A DNA stretch of 36,005 nucleotides from assembly GCA_030825115.1 (NCBI GenBank), contig JAPJQL010000035.1, positions 1 to 36,005 of the forward strand. Reading direction: 5' to 3'. The notes beneath the pieces were generated by a model. That model did no database searches and was not told the DNA's origin. It was given only the letters and a program-made list of their open reading frames with translations. Positions 16,695 through 24,714 of this stretch are shown in pieces. A program made the translations under genes and the position numbers. The DNA comes from Lachnospiraceae bacterium (lineage in GTDB: Bacteria; Bacillota; Clostridia; Lachnospirales; Lachnospiraceae). Positions within the stretch are counted from its first letter, which is position 1. Every line of letters begins with the position of its first letter.

Positions 16695-17429
16695 CTATCT
16701 AATCAAAATACAGACCTGGCTCAGCACCAGCAGATGCACCGGATAAAACAGGTAAAAAAGATAGCCAAACTTCCTTTTACCGCGTTCCCCGTTATACAGA
16801 TATAAGAGCAGAAAGCTAAACAGCAGCCCCGCCCTGGATATCCACTCCGTCTCACAGTTCACCTGCCAGACAAGCCCCAGCAGACACTGCCGCCCCGGGC
16901 TGCCGTAAAACCAGTAAAAAATGGCGATCAGCATGATCCCGTAAAACTGGTAATCGACGCACAAAACCCAGGCGAGGCCGCTGGCTGCAATCACTGCCAA
17001 AAGCTGTAAGACCAGCCCCGCCTCCCCAAAGATGCGCCGCCTGATCTCATCCATCACCGCCATCATGCACAGCCCGATCAAAAATGTGAAAAACACATTC
17101 TGGTGCCGCGGGTATGACAGACTGCCCGACAAAAACAGATTAAACGGAATCTCCGATATCAGGGCAAAGAACCCCATCCTCAGAATATACTGTTTTCTGC
17201 TGTGGGTATGGAAAAACCCTTCGACCAGAAGATATGCAAATATGGGAAATGCAATCCTCCCAAGCAGGCGTGAGACCAGATACAGCCTGTAGATCACCGG
17301 ATAATCCGGCGCAGCTTCTAATGTAGCGCCAAGGATTCCGCAGTATAAGGTGTATCCGATATGGTCTGCCACCATGCTAAGAACGGCAATCAGCTTAAGC
17401 TGATTGCCGTTTAACCTTTTCTCTAGCAT
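16695..17429 (-). CDS. TraX-family membrane protein
   Basis: This 244-residue polytopic protein has about seven hydrophobic segments and TraX motifs: LKLIAVLSMVADHIG near the N-terminus, GRIAFPIFAYLLVEGF and QNVFFTFLIGL. The name comes from the F-plasmid pilin acetylase, but chromosomal Firmicute homologues have no known role and no conjugation genes are present here. Its ATG overlaps the metG stop by 7 nt (ATGCTAG), so translation is coupled to metG. Confidence 0.88.
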   Translation of the reverse strand: MLEKRLNGNQLKLIAVLSMVADHIGYTLYCGILGATLEAAPDYPVIYRLYLVSRLLGRIAFPIFAYLLVEGFFHTHSRKQYILRMGFFALISEIPFNLFLSGSLSYPRHQNVFFTFLIGLCMMAVMDEIRRRIFGEAGLVLQLLAVIAASGLAWVLCVDYQFYGIMLIAIFYWFYGSPGRQCLLGLVWQVNCETEWISRAGLLFSFLLLYLYNGERGKRKFGYLFYLFYPVHLLVLSQVCILIR

Positions 17430-19408
17430 ATCTCTGCCCCGGACGGCATCTCCTTCTCCGGCGCCATTAAGGATAAGTTTCCTTCTGCATCTTCAGCACA
17501 GAGCAGCATTCCCTCCGACAGTACCCCGGCAAGCTTTGCTGGTTTTAAGTTGACAACGACCATGACCTTTTTGCCTACCATCTCCTCCGGTGTGTAATGC
17601 GCCTTAATGCCGCTGACGATCTGTCTCACCTGGCTTCCGATCTTCACCTGGGAGCACAGAAGCTTCTTGGATTTTGGAACTGCCTCACAGGCGATGATCT
17701 GCCCCACCTGGAACTGCAGTTTCGCAAAATCTTCATATTCAATCTCAGCCTTTGGCTCGATATCGATCACCGCTTCGGCCAAAGCCTCGTCCTCTCCGGC
17801 AGCGTCTGCGCTCTCTGCGGCTTCTGCCTCATGCATCGCCTCGACTTTTTCCAGCACTTCCTTCATATCCAGACGCGCAAACAGGATCTCCGGCTTGTCC
17901 GTAACCTTATTGCCGCTCAGGTACAGGCCAAAACGGTCCATCTCACCCAGCGTCCGCTTCTTAGCATTCAACTGGGACAGAATCTTTGCGGATGTCTCCG
18001 GCATAAAGGATTCCAGTAAGGACGCCCCGATCGTGATCGCCTCCACCAGATTGTAAAGCACGGTCGCCAGGCGGTCTTTTTGTGCTTCATCCTTTGCAAG
18101 CGCCCACGGCATCGTCTCGTCGATATATTTATTGCTGCGGCGGAAGATATTGAAAATCTCACTGATGGCATCTGCCACCCTCAGCTCATCCATCTTCGCA
18201 TCCGCTTTCTTGACTGACTCCAGCACAACGGCTTTTAAGTCCTCGTCCACGGCATCACTCACGCCGCCGTCTCTCACCACGCCGTCAAAATATTTGTTGG
18301 ACATGGAGATCGTCCTGTTGACCAGGTTCCCCAGGATATTGGCAAGGTCGGAGTTCATGCGCTCTACCATCAGCTCCCAGGAAATCACGCCGTCATTGTC
18401 AAACGGCATCTCATGCAGCACAAAGTAGCGCACCGCATCCACGCCGAAGAAATCCACCAGCGTATCTGCATACAGTACATTTCCCTTGGACTTGCTCATC
18501 TTGCCGTCGCCCTGAAGCAGCCACGGATGTCCGAATATCTGCTTCGGCAGCGGAATATCCAGCGCCATCAAAAAGATCGGCCAGTAGATCGTATGGAAGC
18601 GGATAATATCCTTTCCGATCAGATGAAGGTCCGCCGGCCAGTACTTGCCAAACAGCTCTCCGTGGTTTCCGTCGCAGTCGTAGCCAAGACCGGTGATGTA
18701 GTTTGTCAGAGCATCCAGCCATACGTACGTCACATGTTTTGGGTCAAAGTCCACCGGAATCCCCCAGGTAAAGGAGGTTCTGGACACGCAGAGATCCTGA
18801 AGTCCCGGCAGCAAAAAGTTATTCATCATCTCATTCTTGCGGGATACCGGCTGGATAAACTCCGGGTGCTCATTGATATGGGCGATCAGGCGGTCCGCAT
18901 ATTTGCTCATCTTGAAGAAATACGCCTCTTCCTTCGCAGGCTGTACTTCCCGTCCGCAGTCCGGGCATTTGCCGTCTACAAGCTGGGACTCGGTGAAGAA
19001 GGACTCGCAGGGAGTACAATATAAGCCTTCATAATGTCCCTTATAGATGTCGCCCTGGTCGTAGAGCTTTTTGAAAATCTTCTGTACCTGCTTCTCATGG
19101 TCCTGATCGGTGGTACGGATAAATTTGTCATAAGAAGTGTTCATCATATCCCAGATATCTTTAATCTGAGACGCAACGCCGTCCACAAACTCCTGTGGAG
19201 TCACGCCTGCCGCCTCAGCCTTCAGCTCAATCTTCTGGCCATGCTCGTCCGTACCGGTCTGGAAACGGACATCGTAGCCCTGCTCTCTCTTAAATCTGGC
19301 AATACTGTCTGCCAGTACGATCTCGTAGGTATTGCCTATATGAGGCTTCCCGGATGTATATGCAATTGCAGTTGTAATATAATATGGTTTTTTACAGTTT
19401 TGACACAT
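17423..19408 (-). CDS. metG: Methionyl-tRNA synthetase
   Basis: This 661-residue class I synthetase charges tRNA-Met. The HIGH-type motif is KPHIGNT (21-27) and KMSKS is at about 303-307 (DGKMSKSKGN). Four zinc-binding cysteines lie in CTPC and CPDC. The C-terminal extension is a tRNA-binding EMAP-like domain (about 550-661). The N-terminus MCQNCKK is slightly longer than usual. AGGAGG lies 8 nt before ATG 19408. It heads the operon metG-traX-tatD-rsmA-dCMP deaminase. No T-box leader fits in the short upstream gap. Confidence 0.98.
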   Translation of the reverse strand: MCQNCKKPYYITTAIAYTSGKPHIGNTYEIVLADSIARFKREQGYDVRFQTGTDEHGQKIELKAEAAGVTPQEFVDGVASQIKDIWDMMNTSYDKFIRTTDQDHEKQVQKIFKKLYDQGDIYKGHYEGLYCTPCESFFTESQLVDGKCPDCGREVQPAKEEAYFFKMSKYADRLIAHINEHPEFIQPVSRKNEMMNNFLLPGLQDLCVSRTSFTWGIPVDFDPKHVTYVWLDALTNYITGLGYDCDGNHGELFGKYWPADLHLIGKDIIRFHTIYWPIFLMALDIPLPKQIFGHPWLLQGDGKMSKSKGNVLYADTLVDFFGVDAVRYFVLHEMPFDNDGVISWELMVERMNSDLANILGNLVNRTISMSNKYFDGVVRDGGVSDAVDEDLKAVVLESVKKADAKMDELRVADAISEIFNIFRRSNKYIDETMPWALAKDEAQKDRLATVLYNLVEAITIGASLLESFMPETSAKILSQLNAKKRTLGEMDRFGLYLSGNKVTDKPEILFARLDMKEVLEKVEAMHEAEAAESADAAGEDEALAEAVIDIEPKAEIEYEDFAKLQFQVGQIIACEAVPKSKKLLCSQVKIGSQVRQIVSGIKAHYTPEEMVGKKVMVVVNLKPAKLAGVLSEGMLLCAEDAEGNLSLMAPEKEMPSGAEIC

Positions 19409-19438
19409 GAGTCATTCCTCCTAATAATAAGTAATCAA

Positions 19439-19467
19439 ACTATAACACAATCTGGGAAAAAAGACAA
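19439..19467 (-). promoter_or_regulatory. Predicted promoter of the metG operon
   Basis: On the minus strand TTGTCT (19467-19462), a 17-bp spacer and TATAGT (19444-19439) place transcription start about 25 bp before the metG ATG. Confidence 0.7.
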
Positions 19468-19497
19468 GGAAGGAGTCATTCTTGATAACGGCATCTC

Positions 19498-19526
19498 TGG
19501 ACTCTGCCCCCCTCATGTGATAGAAT
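19498..19526 (+). promoter_or_regulatory. Predicted promoter of the EamA transporter gene
   Basis: TGGACT (19498-19503), a 17-bp spacer and TAGAAT (19521-19526), with TGTGA just before the -10 as a possible extended element. The -35 is a modest match. Confidence 0.5.
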
Positions 19527-19565
19527 AAGCAATAAAATATGAAAGAAAAGGCATAGGTACTCCCG

Positions 19566-20462
19566 ATGAAGTTTTTAGAAAAACATCCCCTGATCATGAT
19601 TGTGATCGGAATCGCCGGCATCTCCCTGTCGGCAATATTCGTTAAATATTCCCAGGCCCCTTCCGTCGTCACTGCATTTTACCGGCTGATGTGGACCGTA
19701 ATCCTGATGACGCCCGTAGTTCTGGGACGAAAGAAATGCAGGCAGGAGCTAAGAAAAGCAGACCGGAAAACCGTTCTTTTGTGCGCCGCCAGCGGGCTGT
19801 TTTTGGCGCTGCATTTTACGTCCTGGTTCGAATCCTTAAACCGGACCTCTGTGGCAAGTTCCACAGCCATCGTGTGCACGGAAGTCATCTGGGTCGCCCT
19901 TGGATACTGTCTGTTCTTAAAGGGAAAGATAACTTTGGCTGCCGCCGCCAGCATATTTGTGACCGTTGGCGGAAGCCTGATGATCGCCTTTTCCGATTAT
20001 TCGGCAGGGGGCAATCACCTTTACGGCGATGTGCTCGCTCTGGCTGCCGCAGTGTTCTGTGCAGTATATACCCTGATCGGACGCCAGGTCAGAGGATATC
20101 TGTCAACTACCATCTATACCTATATCGTATACGTTTTCTGCGCCGTCGCCCTGGGTCTGGCAACCGTGTTCAGCGGACTTCCGTTTACCGGTTACGGTCT
20201 CCGGTCCGTGATCGTGGGACTGCTGCTCAGCGTATGCTCCACCCTGCTGGGCCACAGCATATTCAGCTGGTGCCTGAAATTCCTCTCACCGTCATTCGTT
20301 TCCGCATCCAAGCTGTGCGAGCCGGTGGTGGCGGCTGTATTTGCTCTGCTTCTTTTCGGCGAGATCCCTGCGCCGCTGCAGATTGTGGGGGGTATCGTCA
20401 CGATTGGGGGAGTGCTTCTGTATTCCAGAGTGGAAAAGAAGATTTCGGCAGATCTTTCATAA
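19566..20462 (+). CDS. EamA / DMT-superfamily transporter
   Basis: This 298-residue inner-membrane protein has about ten hydrophobic segments in two repeated EamA halves; the second half starts near residue 150. Family features include the N-terminal GISLSAIFVKYS, AFYRLMWT near the end of helix 2, and the C-terminal LCEPVVAAVFALLLFGE. Such proteins are drug/metabolite exporters of unknown substrate. It is transcribed divergently from metG and followed 55 bp later by the DUF885 lipoprotein gene, which has its own promoter. Confidence 0.92.
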   Translation: MKFLEKHPLIMIVIGIAGISLSAIFVKYSQAPSVVTAFYRLMWTVILMTPVVLGRKKCRQELRKADRKTVLLCAASGLFLALHFTSWFESLNRTSVASSTAIVCTEVIWVALGYCLFLKGKITLAAAASIFVTVGGSLMIAFSDYSAGGNHLYGDVLALAAAVFCAVYTLIGRQVRGYLSTTIYTYIVYVFCAVALGLATVFSGLPFTGYGLRSVIVGLLLSVCSTLLGHSIFSWCLKFLSPSFVSASKLCEPVVAAVFALLLFGEIPAPLQIVGGIVTIGGVLLYSRVEKKISADLS

Positions 20463-20463
20463 G

Positions 20464-20492
20464 TTGTATTCCGGATAAATATAATATATAAT
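20464..20492 (+). promoter_or_regulatory. Predicted promoter of the DUF885 gene
   Basis: TTGTAT (20464-20469), a 17-bp spacer and a perfect TATAAT (20487-20492), immediately after the transporter stop codon. AGGAGG follows before ATG 20518. Confidence 0.75.
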
Positions 20493-20517
20493 ACAATCAC
20501 TTAGGAGGATACTGCTT

Positions 20518-22353
20518 ATGAACATTTCCAGGCATATATCCGGCGCTCTGGCATGTCTTTTGCTGTGTAATGCGTTGGTTCTCGGCGCCTGTGTGCCACG
20601 GCCGAAGGGACCGGAAGCTACCACAGCAGCGCCTTTTTTGGAGGAAACCGCGGCTGAATACGAGACTTACGACGAATCACGGCTGACAGCCCAGCGTGAG
20701 TTTGACCTGTTTACGGAAAGTCTGTTTTTAGATGAAGTCAGCGCCAACCAGCTCACCTTCCATTCCAAACTTAAAGATCCGTCCGCTTTCGGCCTGACAT
20801 CTGCACGCGCCCTGTACAGCCCTGTTTCTGTGGACAATGCAGAAGAGATGCTTTCCGAGTTAAAAGAGTTAAAGGAACAGGCAGATTCCTTCGACCTTGC
20901 ACTTTTGACCGAGGACCAAAAGCTTACGCTCCGCATCCTTAGAAGCTATATCGACACACAATTGATGTCCGAGGGACTGGATCTGTATTTCCAACCCCTG
21001 GCTCCCACCATCGGGGTCCAGGCCCAGCTTCCGATCCTCTTTTCAGAGTATGAATTCCGCAGCCGGCAGGATATCGACGACTACCTCAATCTGATCGCAG
21101 GGTTGGATGAGTATTATGGAGAACTGCTGGCTCTGGCACAGCAGCAGGCAGAGGCCGGGCTTATGATGAACGACACCTCCATCGACCATGTCATCGAATC
21201 CTGTGAGAGCTATCTGCTTGTACCCGGAAGCAATTTTATGATCGACACCTTCAATCACCGGCTGGATACCGTATCCGGTCTGACCGAAGAAGACAAGGAA
21301 GCCTACCGGCAGAAAAATTCGGCTCTGCTGGAAAGCGATTTTGTCCCCGCCTATCAGCTATTGATCGACGGAATGACGGCTCTGAAAGGGACCGCGGTCA
21401 ATCAGGGCGGATTGAGCGGTCTTCCGAGAGGGAAAGAGTATTACCGCTATCTGGTCTATTCCAATACGGGAACCTCCTACAACTCGGTAGAGGAGATGCT
21501 CCGGGCGATGGAAGCCCAGATAAAAAAAGACATCATCCGGGTCACGGGCATCACCCAGAACAATCCTGACATTATGGACCAGTTTCATTCATCCAGATTT
21601 CGCCAGACAGAGCCTGACGCCATTATTGAGGAGTTAAAAACGCTGGCTTCCAATGATTTTCCTGCCCTGCCGGAATGCAATTATACGTTTAAATACGTCC
21701 CAAAAGCGCTGGAACTGTCATTAAGCCCTGCATTTTACCTGCTCCCGCCGATTGATGATTACAAAAACAACACCATCTACATCAATCAAAATGAGCGTTA
21801 TACAGCGAATGACCGCTATACCACCATTGCACACGAAGGTTATCCGGGACATCTATACCAGAATGTATATTTCCGTTCCCGCAATACCAATAACCTTCGG
21901 CAGATTCTCCCGGCGCTGGGTTATTCCGAAGGGTGGGCCACTTACGTAGAGAACTACGCCTGTACCTTAGACAACGGCTTGAGCCCGGAACTTGGCGAGC
22001 TGCTTGCAGTCAACAAGGCTGCGTCGCTGGGGCTGCAGGCCTGCCTGGATGTTTATATCAACTACTACGGCTGGACGTTGGAACAGGTCAACGACTATCT
22101 GAGCGATTATTACGCCGACCCGGCCATTCCGGCCCAGAATATCTACAACACCATGATTGAAAATCCCGGCAACTATATCGCTTACTATGTCGGTTATCTG
22201 GAGATTCATAACATGGCGGAGATTGCAAAAAACCAGCTCGGGGACAAATTCAGCCTGAAAGAGTTCCACACATTCCTGCTGGATCTGGGACCGGCGCCAT
22301 TTGATGTGATCCAGCCTTATTTTACTTCGTGGCTGTTGACGCAGAAGATATAA
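20518..22353 (+). CDS. DUF885-family lipoprotein, predicted zinc metallopeptidase
   Basis: There are 611 residues. The N-terminal signal ends in the lipobox LGAC, so the mature protein should be lipid-anchored outside the membrane. The metallopeptidase motif HEGYPGH is at 439-445, with a downstream Glu471 in YSEGWATY as the likely third zinc ligand. These are the hallmarks of DUF885 proteins, which are related to thermostable carboxypeptidases. Substrate unknown; extracellular peptide processing is plausible. It is a single-gene unit with its own promoter and a strong terminator 28 bp after the stop. Confidence 0.9.
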   Translation: MNISRHISGALACLLLCNALVLGACVPRPKGPEATTAAPFLEETAAEYETYDESRLTAQREFDLFTESLFLDEVSANQLTFHSKLKDPSAFGLTSARALYSPVSVDNAEEMLSELKELKEQADSFDLALLTEDQKLTLRILRSYIDTQLMSEGLDLYFQPLAPTIGVQAQLPILFSEYEFRSRQDIDDYLNLIAGLDEYYGELLALAQQQAEAGLMMNDTSIDHVIESCESYLLVPGSNFMIDTFNHRLDTVSGLTEEDKEAYRQKNSALLESDFVPAYQLLIDGMTALKGTAVNQGGLSGLPRGKEYYRYLVYSNTGTSYNSVEEMLRAMEAQIKKDIIRVTGITQNNPDIMDQFHSSRFRQTEPDAIIEELKTLASNDFPALPECNYTFKYVPKALELSLSPAFYLLPPIDDYKNNTIYINQNERYTANDRYTTIAHEGYPGHLYQNVYFRSRNTNNLRQILPALGYSEGWATYVENYACTLDNGLSPELGELLAVNKAASLGLQACLDVYINYYGWTLEQVNDYLSDYYADPAIPAQNIYNTMIENPGNYIAYYVGYLEIHNMAEIAKNQLGDKFSLKEFHTFLLDLGPAPFDVIQPYFTSWLLTQKI

Positions 22354-22380
22354 AACAGGTCTTATACCGTTACACCGCAA

Positions 22381-22424
22381 AAAAAGGACATTACGCGCCA
22401 CCTCCGGCATGTAATGTCCTTTTT
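22381..22424. terminator. Bidirectional terminator between the DUF885 and GerMN genes
   Basis: Arms AAAAAGGACATTAC (22381-22394) and GTAATGTCCTTTTT (22411-22424) pair perfectly around a 16-nt loop. It serves converging genes on both sides. Confidence 0.92.
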
Positions 22425-22428
22425 CGCT

Positions 22429-22971
22429 TTATTTCCCAGGCTCAATATAAGTCAGGTCTTCTTTTACGGTCTCCCCGTTCACCTTGAGTGTAAACTTCAC
22501 CACATTCAGATTCTCAATGAATGTATTGGCAATCGCCTGAATCTTCAGATCGTCCGACGGCGCCTGGTTCAAATCCAGAATCCCCGTCTCGCCGATGCTG
22601 TTGTCGATCTCCAGCCCCGGAATCTGTACAACGCCAGGTCCGACCTCATCAACTTTGCCAACTTCTTCAAAACTCAGTGACTTCGTGCCCTCTTCCAGCA
22701 CGCCGTATTCAATGAGAAGGTCCACCAGTACCTGCGGCGTTCTCTGTTCGATGGCGTCCATCGTACCGACGATCTTTCCGTCATCCCCGATCCGATAGAC
22801 AGAGATAATGTCCAAATCCGGTGCGGTCGGGTCCGGCTGCTTGTCAGCCACGCCGTTCGCCGGCTGGGTCTGCTTTACCTGCCCCGTCTTATTCTTCTCC
22901 GTGGTCGGTGTACAAGCTGCTAATGATAAAATCATCATGGCTCCGATGAAACACATGATAGCCTTTTTCAT
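22429..22971 (-). CDS. Lipoprotein with a GerMN-like domain
   Basis: This 180-residue protein has a signal peptide ending in the lipobox LAAC at about 17-20, then a Thr/Lys/Pro-rich linker. A C-terminal region from about 60 resembles the GerMN (sporulation/germination) fold, with LDLNQAPSDD, a long helix and then VVKFTLKVNG. The GerMN call is by pattern and moderate. It lies 16 bp after the MarR-type regulator in the same direction, so the two form an operon ending at the shared terminator. GGAGG precedes ATG 22971. Confidence 0.75.
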   Translation of the reverse strand: MKKAIMCFIGAMMILSLAACTPTTEKNKTGQVKQTQPANGVADKQPDPTAPDLDIISVYRIGDDGKIVGTMDAIEQRTPQVLVDLLIEYGVLEEGTKSLSFEEVGKVDEVGPGVVQIPGLEIDNSIGETGILDLNQAPSDDLKIQAIANTFIENLNVVKFTLKVNGETVKEDLTYIEPGK

Positions 22972-22987
22972 GATTAAAGTGCCTCCT

Positions 22988-23431
22988 TTATTTCTCCTGC
23001 AGGCTGCGAAACCAGAGGTTCAGCTTCGACAATGCCCTTACTAGTGCCTCTGTCTCTTGCGGTTCCAGTTCTTTTAGAACCTCATCTATCATCTGGCGGT
23101 GGAATTCCTCATGATGGCGGTATGCACGCTGCCCTTTTTCGGACAGAGAAATATAGACTACTCTCCGGTCCTCCTGTCCTCGCTCCCGGTTGACGTAGCC
23201 TTTTTTGACCAGGCTGTTCATCGCAATCGTCAGAGTCCCGACCGTCACCGAAAGCTCTTTGGCGATCGTTGACATGTTCTTGGGCTCTTCTACGCCGATC
23301 GCCTGGATCACATGCATATCATTATTCGTAATATCTTTATACTCCTGGGTGATGATTGCTTCCTGTTCGATGTCCATGACATCCCGAAACAGCTTCACCA
23401 GCGCGTTATTCAGAGTTTCATAAGTATCCAC
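22988..23431 (-). CDS. MarR-family regulator resembling FabT
   Basis: This 147-residue winged-helix protein carries the MarR motif GYVNRERGQEDRRVVYISL, with the wing Arg-Arg pair. The stretch YKDITNNDMHVIQAIG, the recognition region VTVGTLTIAMNSLVKKGYV and the tail RHHEEFHRQMIDEVL match the layout I recall for streptococcal FabT, the acyl-ACP-dependent repressor of fatty-acid synthesis. A FabT-type palindrome lies at the fabH promoter. The fab operon ends only about 1.3 kb upstream of this gene. FabT function is therefore likely but inferred. In FabT loci the gene usually sits at the head of the operon, unlike here. Confidence 0.82.
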   Translation of the reverse strand: MDTYETLNNALVKLFRDVMDIEQEAIITQEYKDITNNDMHVIQAIGVEEPKNMSTIAKELSVTVGTLTIAMNSLVKKGYVNRERGQEDRRVVYISLSEKGQRAYRHHEEFHRQMIDEVLKELEPQETEALVRALSKLNLWFRSLQEK

Positions 23432-23449
23432 TTTTCACCCCTCACTATA

Positions 23450-23473
23450 CATGGAGACAAAAGCTTCTCCATG
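23450..23473 (-). promoter_or_regulatory. Perfect inverted repeat at the start of the MarR-type gene
   Basis: CATGGAGA (23450-23457) and TCTCCATG (23466-23473) form a perfect 8-bp inverted repeat with an 8-bp spacer. It begins right after the -10, so the expected transcription start falls inside it. That position suits a DNA operator, for example for autorepression, better than an RNA hairpin. Confidence 0.6.
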
Positions 23474-23502
23474 ATTATACATGATTTCTTTCCGCAAGAC
23501 AA
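23474..23502 (-). promoter_or_regulatory. Strong predicted promoter of the MarR-lipoprotein operon
   Basis: On the minus strand TTGTCT (23502-23497), a 17-bp spacer and a perfect TATAAT (23479-23474), followed directly by an inverted repeat. Confidence 0.8.
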
Positions 23503-23555
23503 CCTGCATTTCCTTAGAAAATTCTTACAAGGTTGTTTCCTTTTTATGAAAAAGA

Positions 23556-24074
23556 TTAAAAACAGCTCAGAAAAATACTGGCTGCAATGCCTGCCGCCGT
23601 CGCCACCAGTGCGCCGGGCAGTGCATAACGGGTTTTTGTAACACCCGCCGACCCAAAATAGATACTGAGGCAATAGAACAAAGTTTCCGTGCAACTCATC
23701 AAAACCGATGCCGCCATCCCGATCGGGGAATCCGGCCCGTATTTGCCAAAGATGTCAAATACCAGCCCGGTTGCCGCAGAGTTGGACACCAGCCGCACGA
23801 GAGTCAACGGTATCAGCGGCTCCGGAATGTGCAGCCACGCGGCGGGCGCGGACAGCCATTTTCCAAGGACGTCCAAAAAACCGGACGCGCGCAGCACGCC
23901 GACTGCAGTCATCAGGCCGATCAAGGTAGGCAGGATACCGGCAACTGTCTTCATCCCGTCTTTTGCCCCATCCAGAAAATCATCGAACACCGGGCGCTTT
24001 GATATCAGTCCAAAGGCAATGATATAGCAGACTACAAACGGAATCAGCGCGCGGGACAGCCAGATCAGGAACAT
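23556..24074 (-). CDS. spmB: Spore maturation protein B
   Basis: This 172-residue membrane protein of the nucleoside-recognition (Gate) domain family has about four hydrophobic segments. Typical SpmB stretches are KRPVFDDFLDGAKDGMKT, LVRLVSNSAATGLVFD and the C-terminal LMSCTETLFYCLSIYFG. SpmA and SpmB are needed for spore core dehydration in B. subtilis. The ATG overlaps the spmA end by 10 nt, with an AAGGTGG site 7 nt upstream. Confidence 0.94.
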   Translation of the reverse strand: MFLIWLSRALIPFVVCYIIAFGLISKRPVFDDFLDGAKDGMKTVAGILPTLIGLMTAVGVLRASGFLDVLGKWLSAPAAWLHIPEPLIPLTLVRLVSNSAATGLVFDIFGKYGPDSPIGMAASVLMSCTETLFYCLSIYFGSAGVTKTRYALPGALVATAAGIAASIFLSCF

Positions 24075-24649
24075 CGGTCCACCACCTTACAGAACACGAC
24101 CGCCGCCAGGGTTGACAGCGACGTGGCGACGAGTGCAGGTCCGAGCACCGCCATGGGATTGGCAGAGCCATACTGGCTCCGGTACGCAACCATGTTGATG
24201 GGGATCAGCTGCAGGGACGAGATGTTTAAAATCAGGAACGTGCACATTTCATTGGTGGCAATATGAGCCGGGCTGCCAGCCGGACGGTTTGCTTTCAGTT
24301 CCTTCATTGCTTCCAGCCCGGCCGGTGTTGCCGCCCAGCCCAGCCCAAGCATATTGGCGATCATGTTGACCGCGATCGGTCTTCTGGCCGGATGGTCTTT
24401 TTCCAGCCTTGGAAATAGAAATCCCAGCACAGGGTCCATCTTTCCCGTCAGCCATTCCAGCAGTCCTGCTTTATTTCCGACTTCCATGATCCCACACCAG
24501 AACGACATGATGCCAAGCATCGTGATGCCAAGCGTCACCGCCTCTTTCGCCGAATCCAGAAGTCCCTGGGTCACGGCATCCAGGCTGCCGTTTGCTGCTC
24601 CCCATGCCATGCCCAGTAATATCATAATGCTCCATAGATAATTTAACAT
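24065..24649 (-). CDS. spmA: Spore maturation protein A
   Basis: I chose ATG 24649 (MLNYLWSIM, 194 residues) because it matches the family N-terminus; ATG 24670 and TTG 24682 are in frame but lack a spaced ribosome site. SpmA motifs include AKEAVTLGITMLGIMSFWCG, MIANMLGLGWAATPAGLEAM and NEMCTFLILNISSLQLIP. It works with SpmB in spore cortex/core maturation. It lies 65 bp after the last gene of the fab operon in the same direction, with no clear terminator between. Confidence 0.93.
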   Translation of the reverse strand: MLNYLWSIMILLGMAWGAANGSLDAVTQGLLDSAKEAVTLGITMLGIMSFWCGIMEVGNKAGLLEWLTGKMDPVLGFLFPRLEKDHPARRPIAVNMIANMLGLGWAATPAGLEAMKELKANRPAGSPAHIATNEMCTFLILNISSLQLIPINMVAYRSQYGSANPMAVLGPALVATSLSTLAAVVFCKVVDRCS

Positions 24650-24714
24650 ACGTCCTGCTTCTCTTTGCATTCCTTGTTTCAATCTATGGAGCTTTTTTAC
24701 GTTTTATGACACGG

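Noticed and set aside
19409..19565. T-box leader for metG
   Set aside because: The gap is too short and has a promoter starting about 25 bp before the ATG; no specifier or antiterminator structure was seen.
23540..23554. CTTTTT-ATG-AAAAAG as terminator of spmB
   Set aside because: The stem has only A-T pairs apart from one G-C pair, too weak to call.
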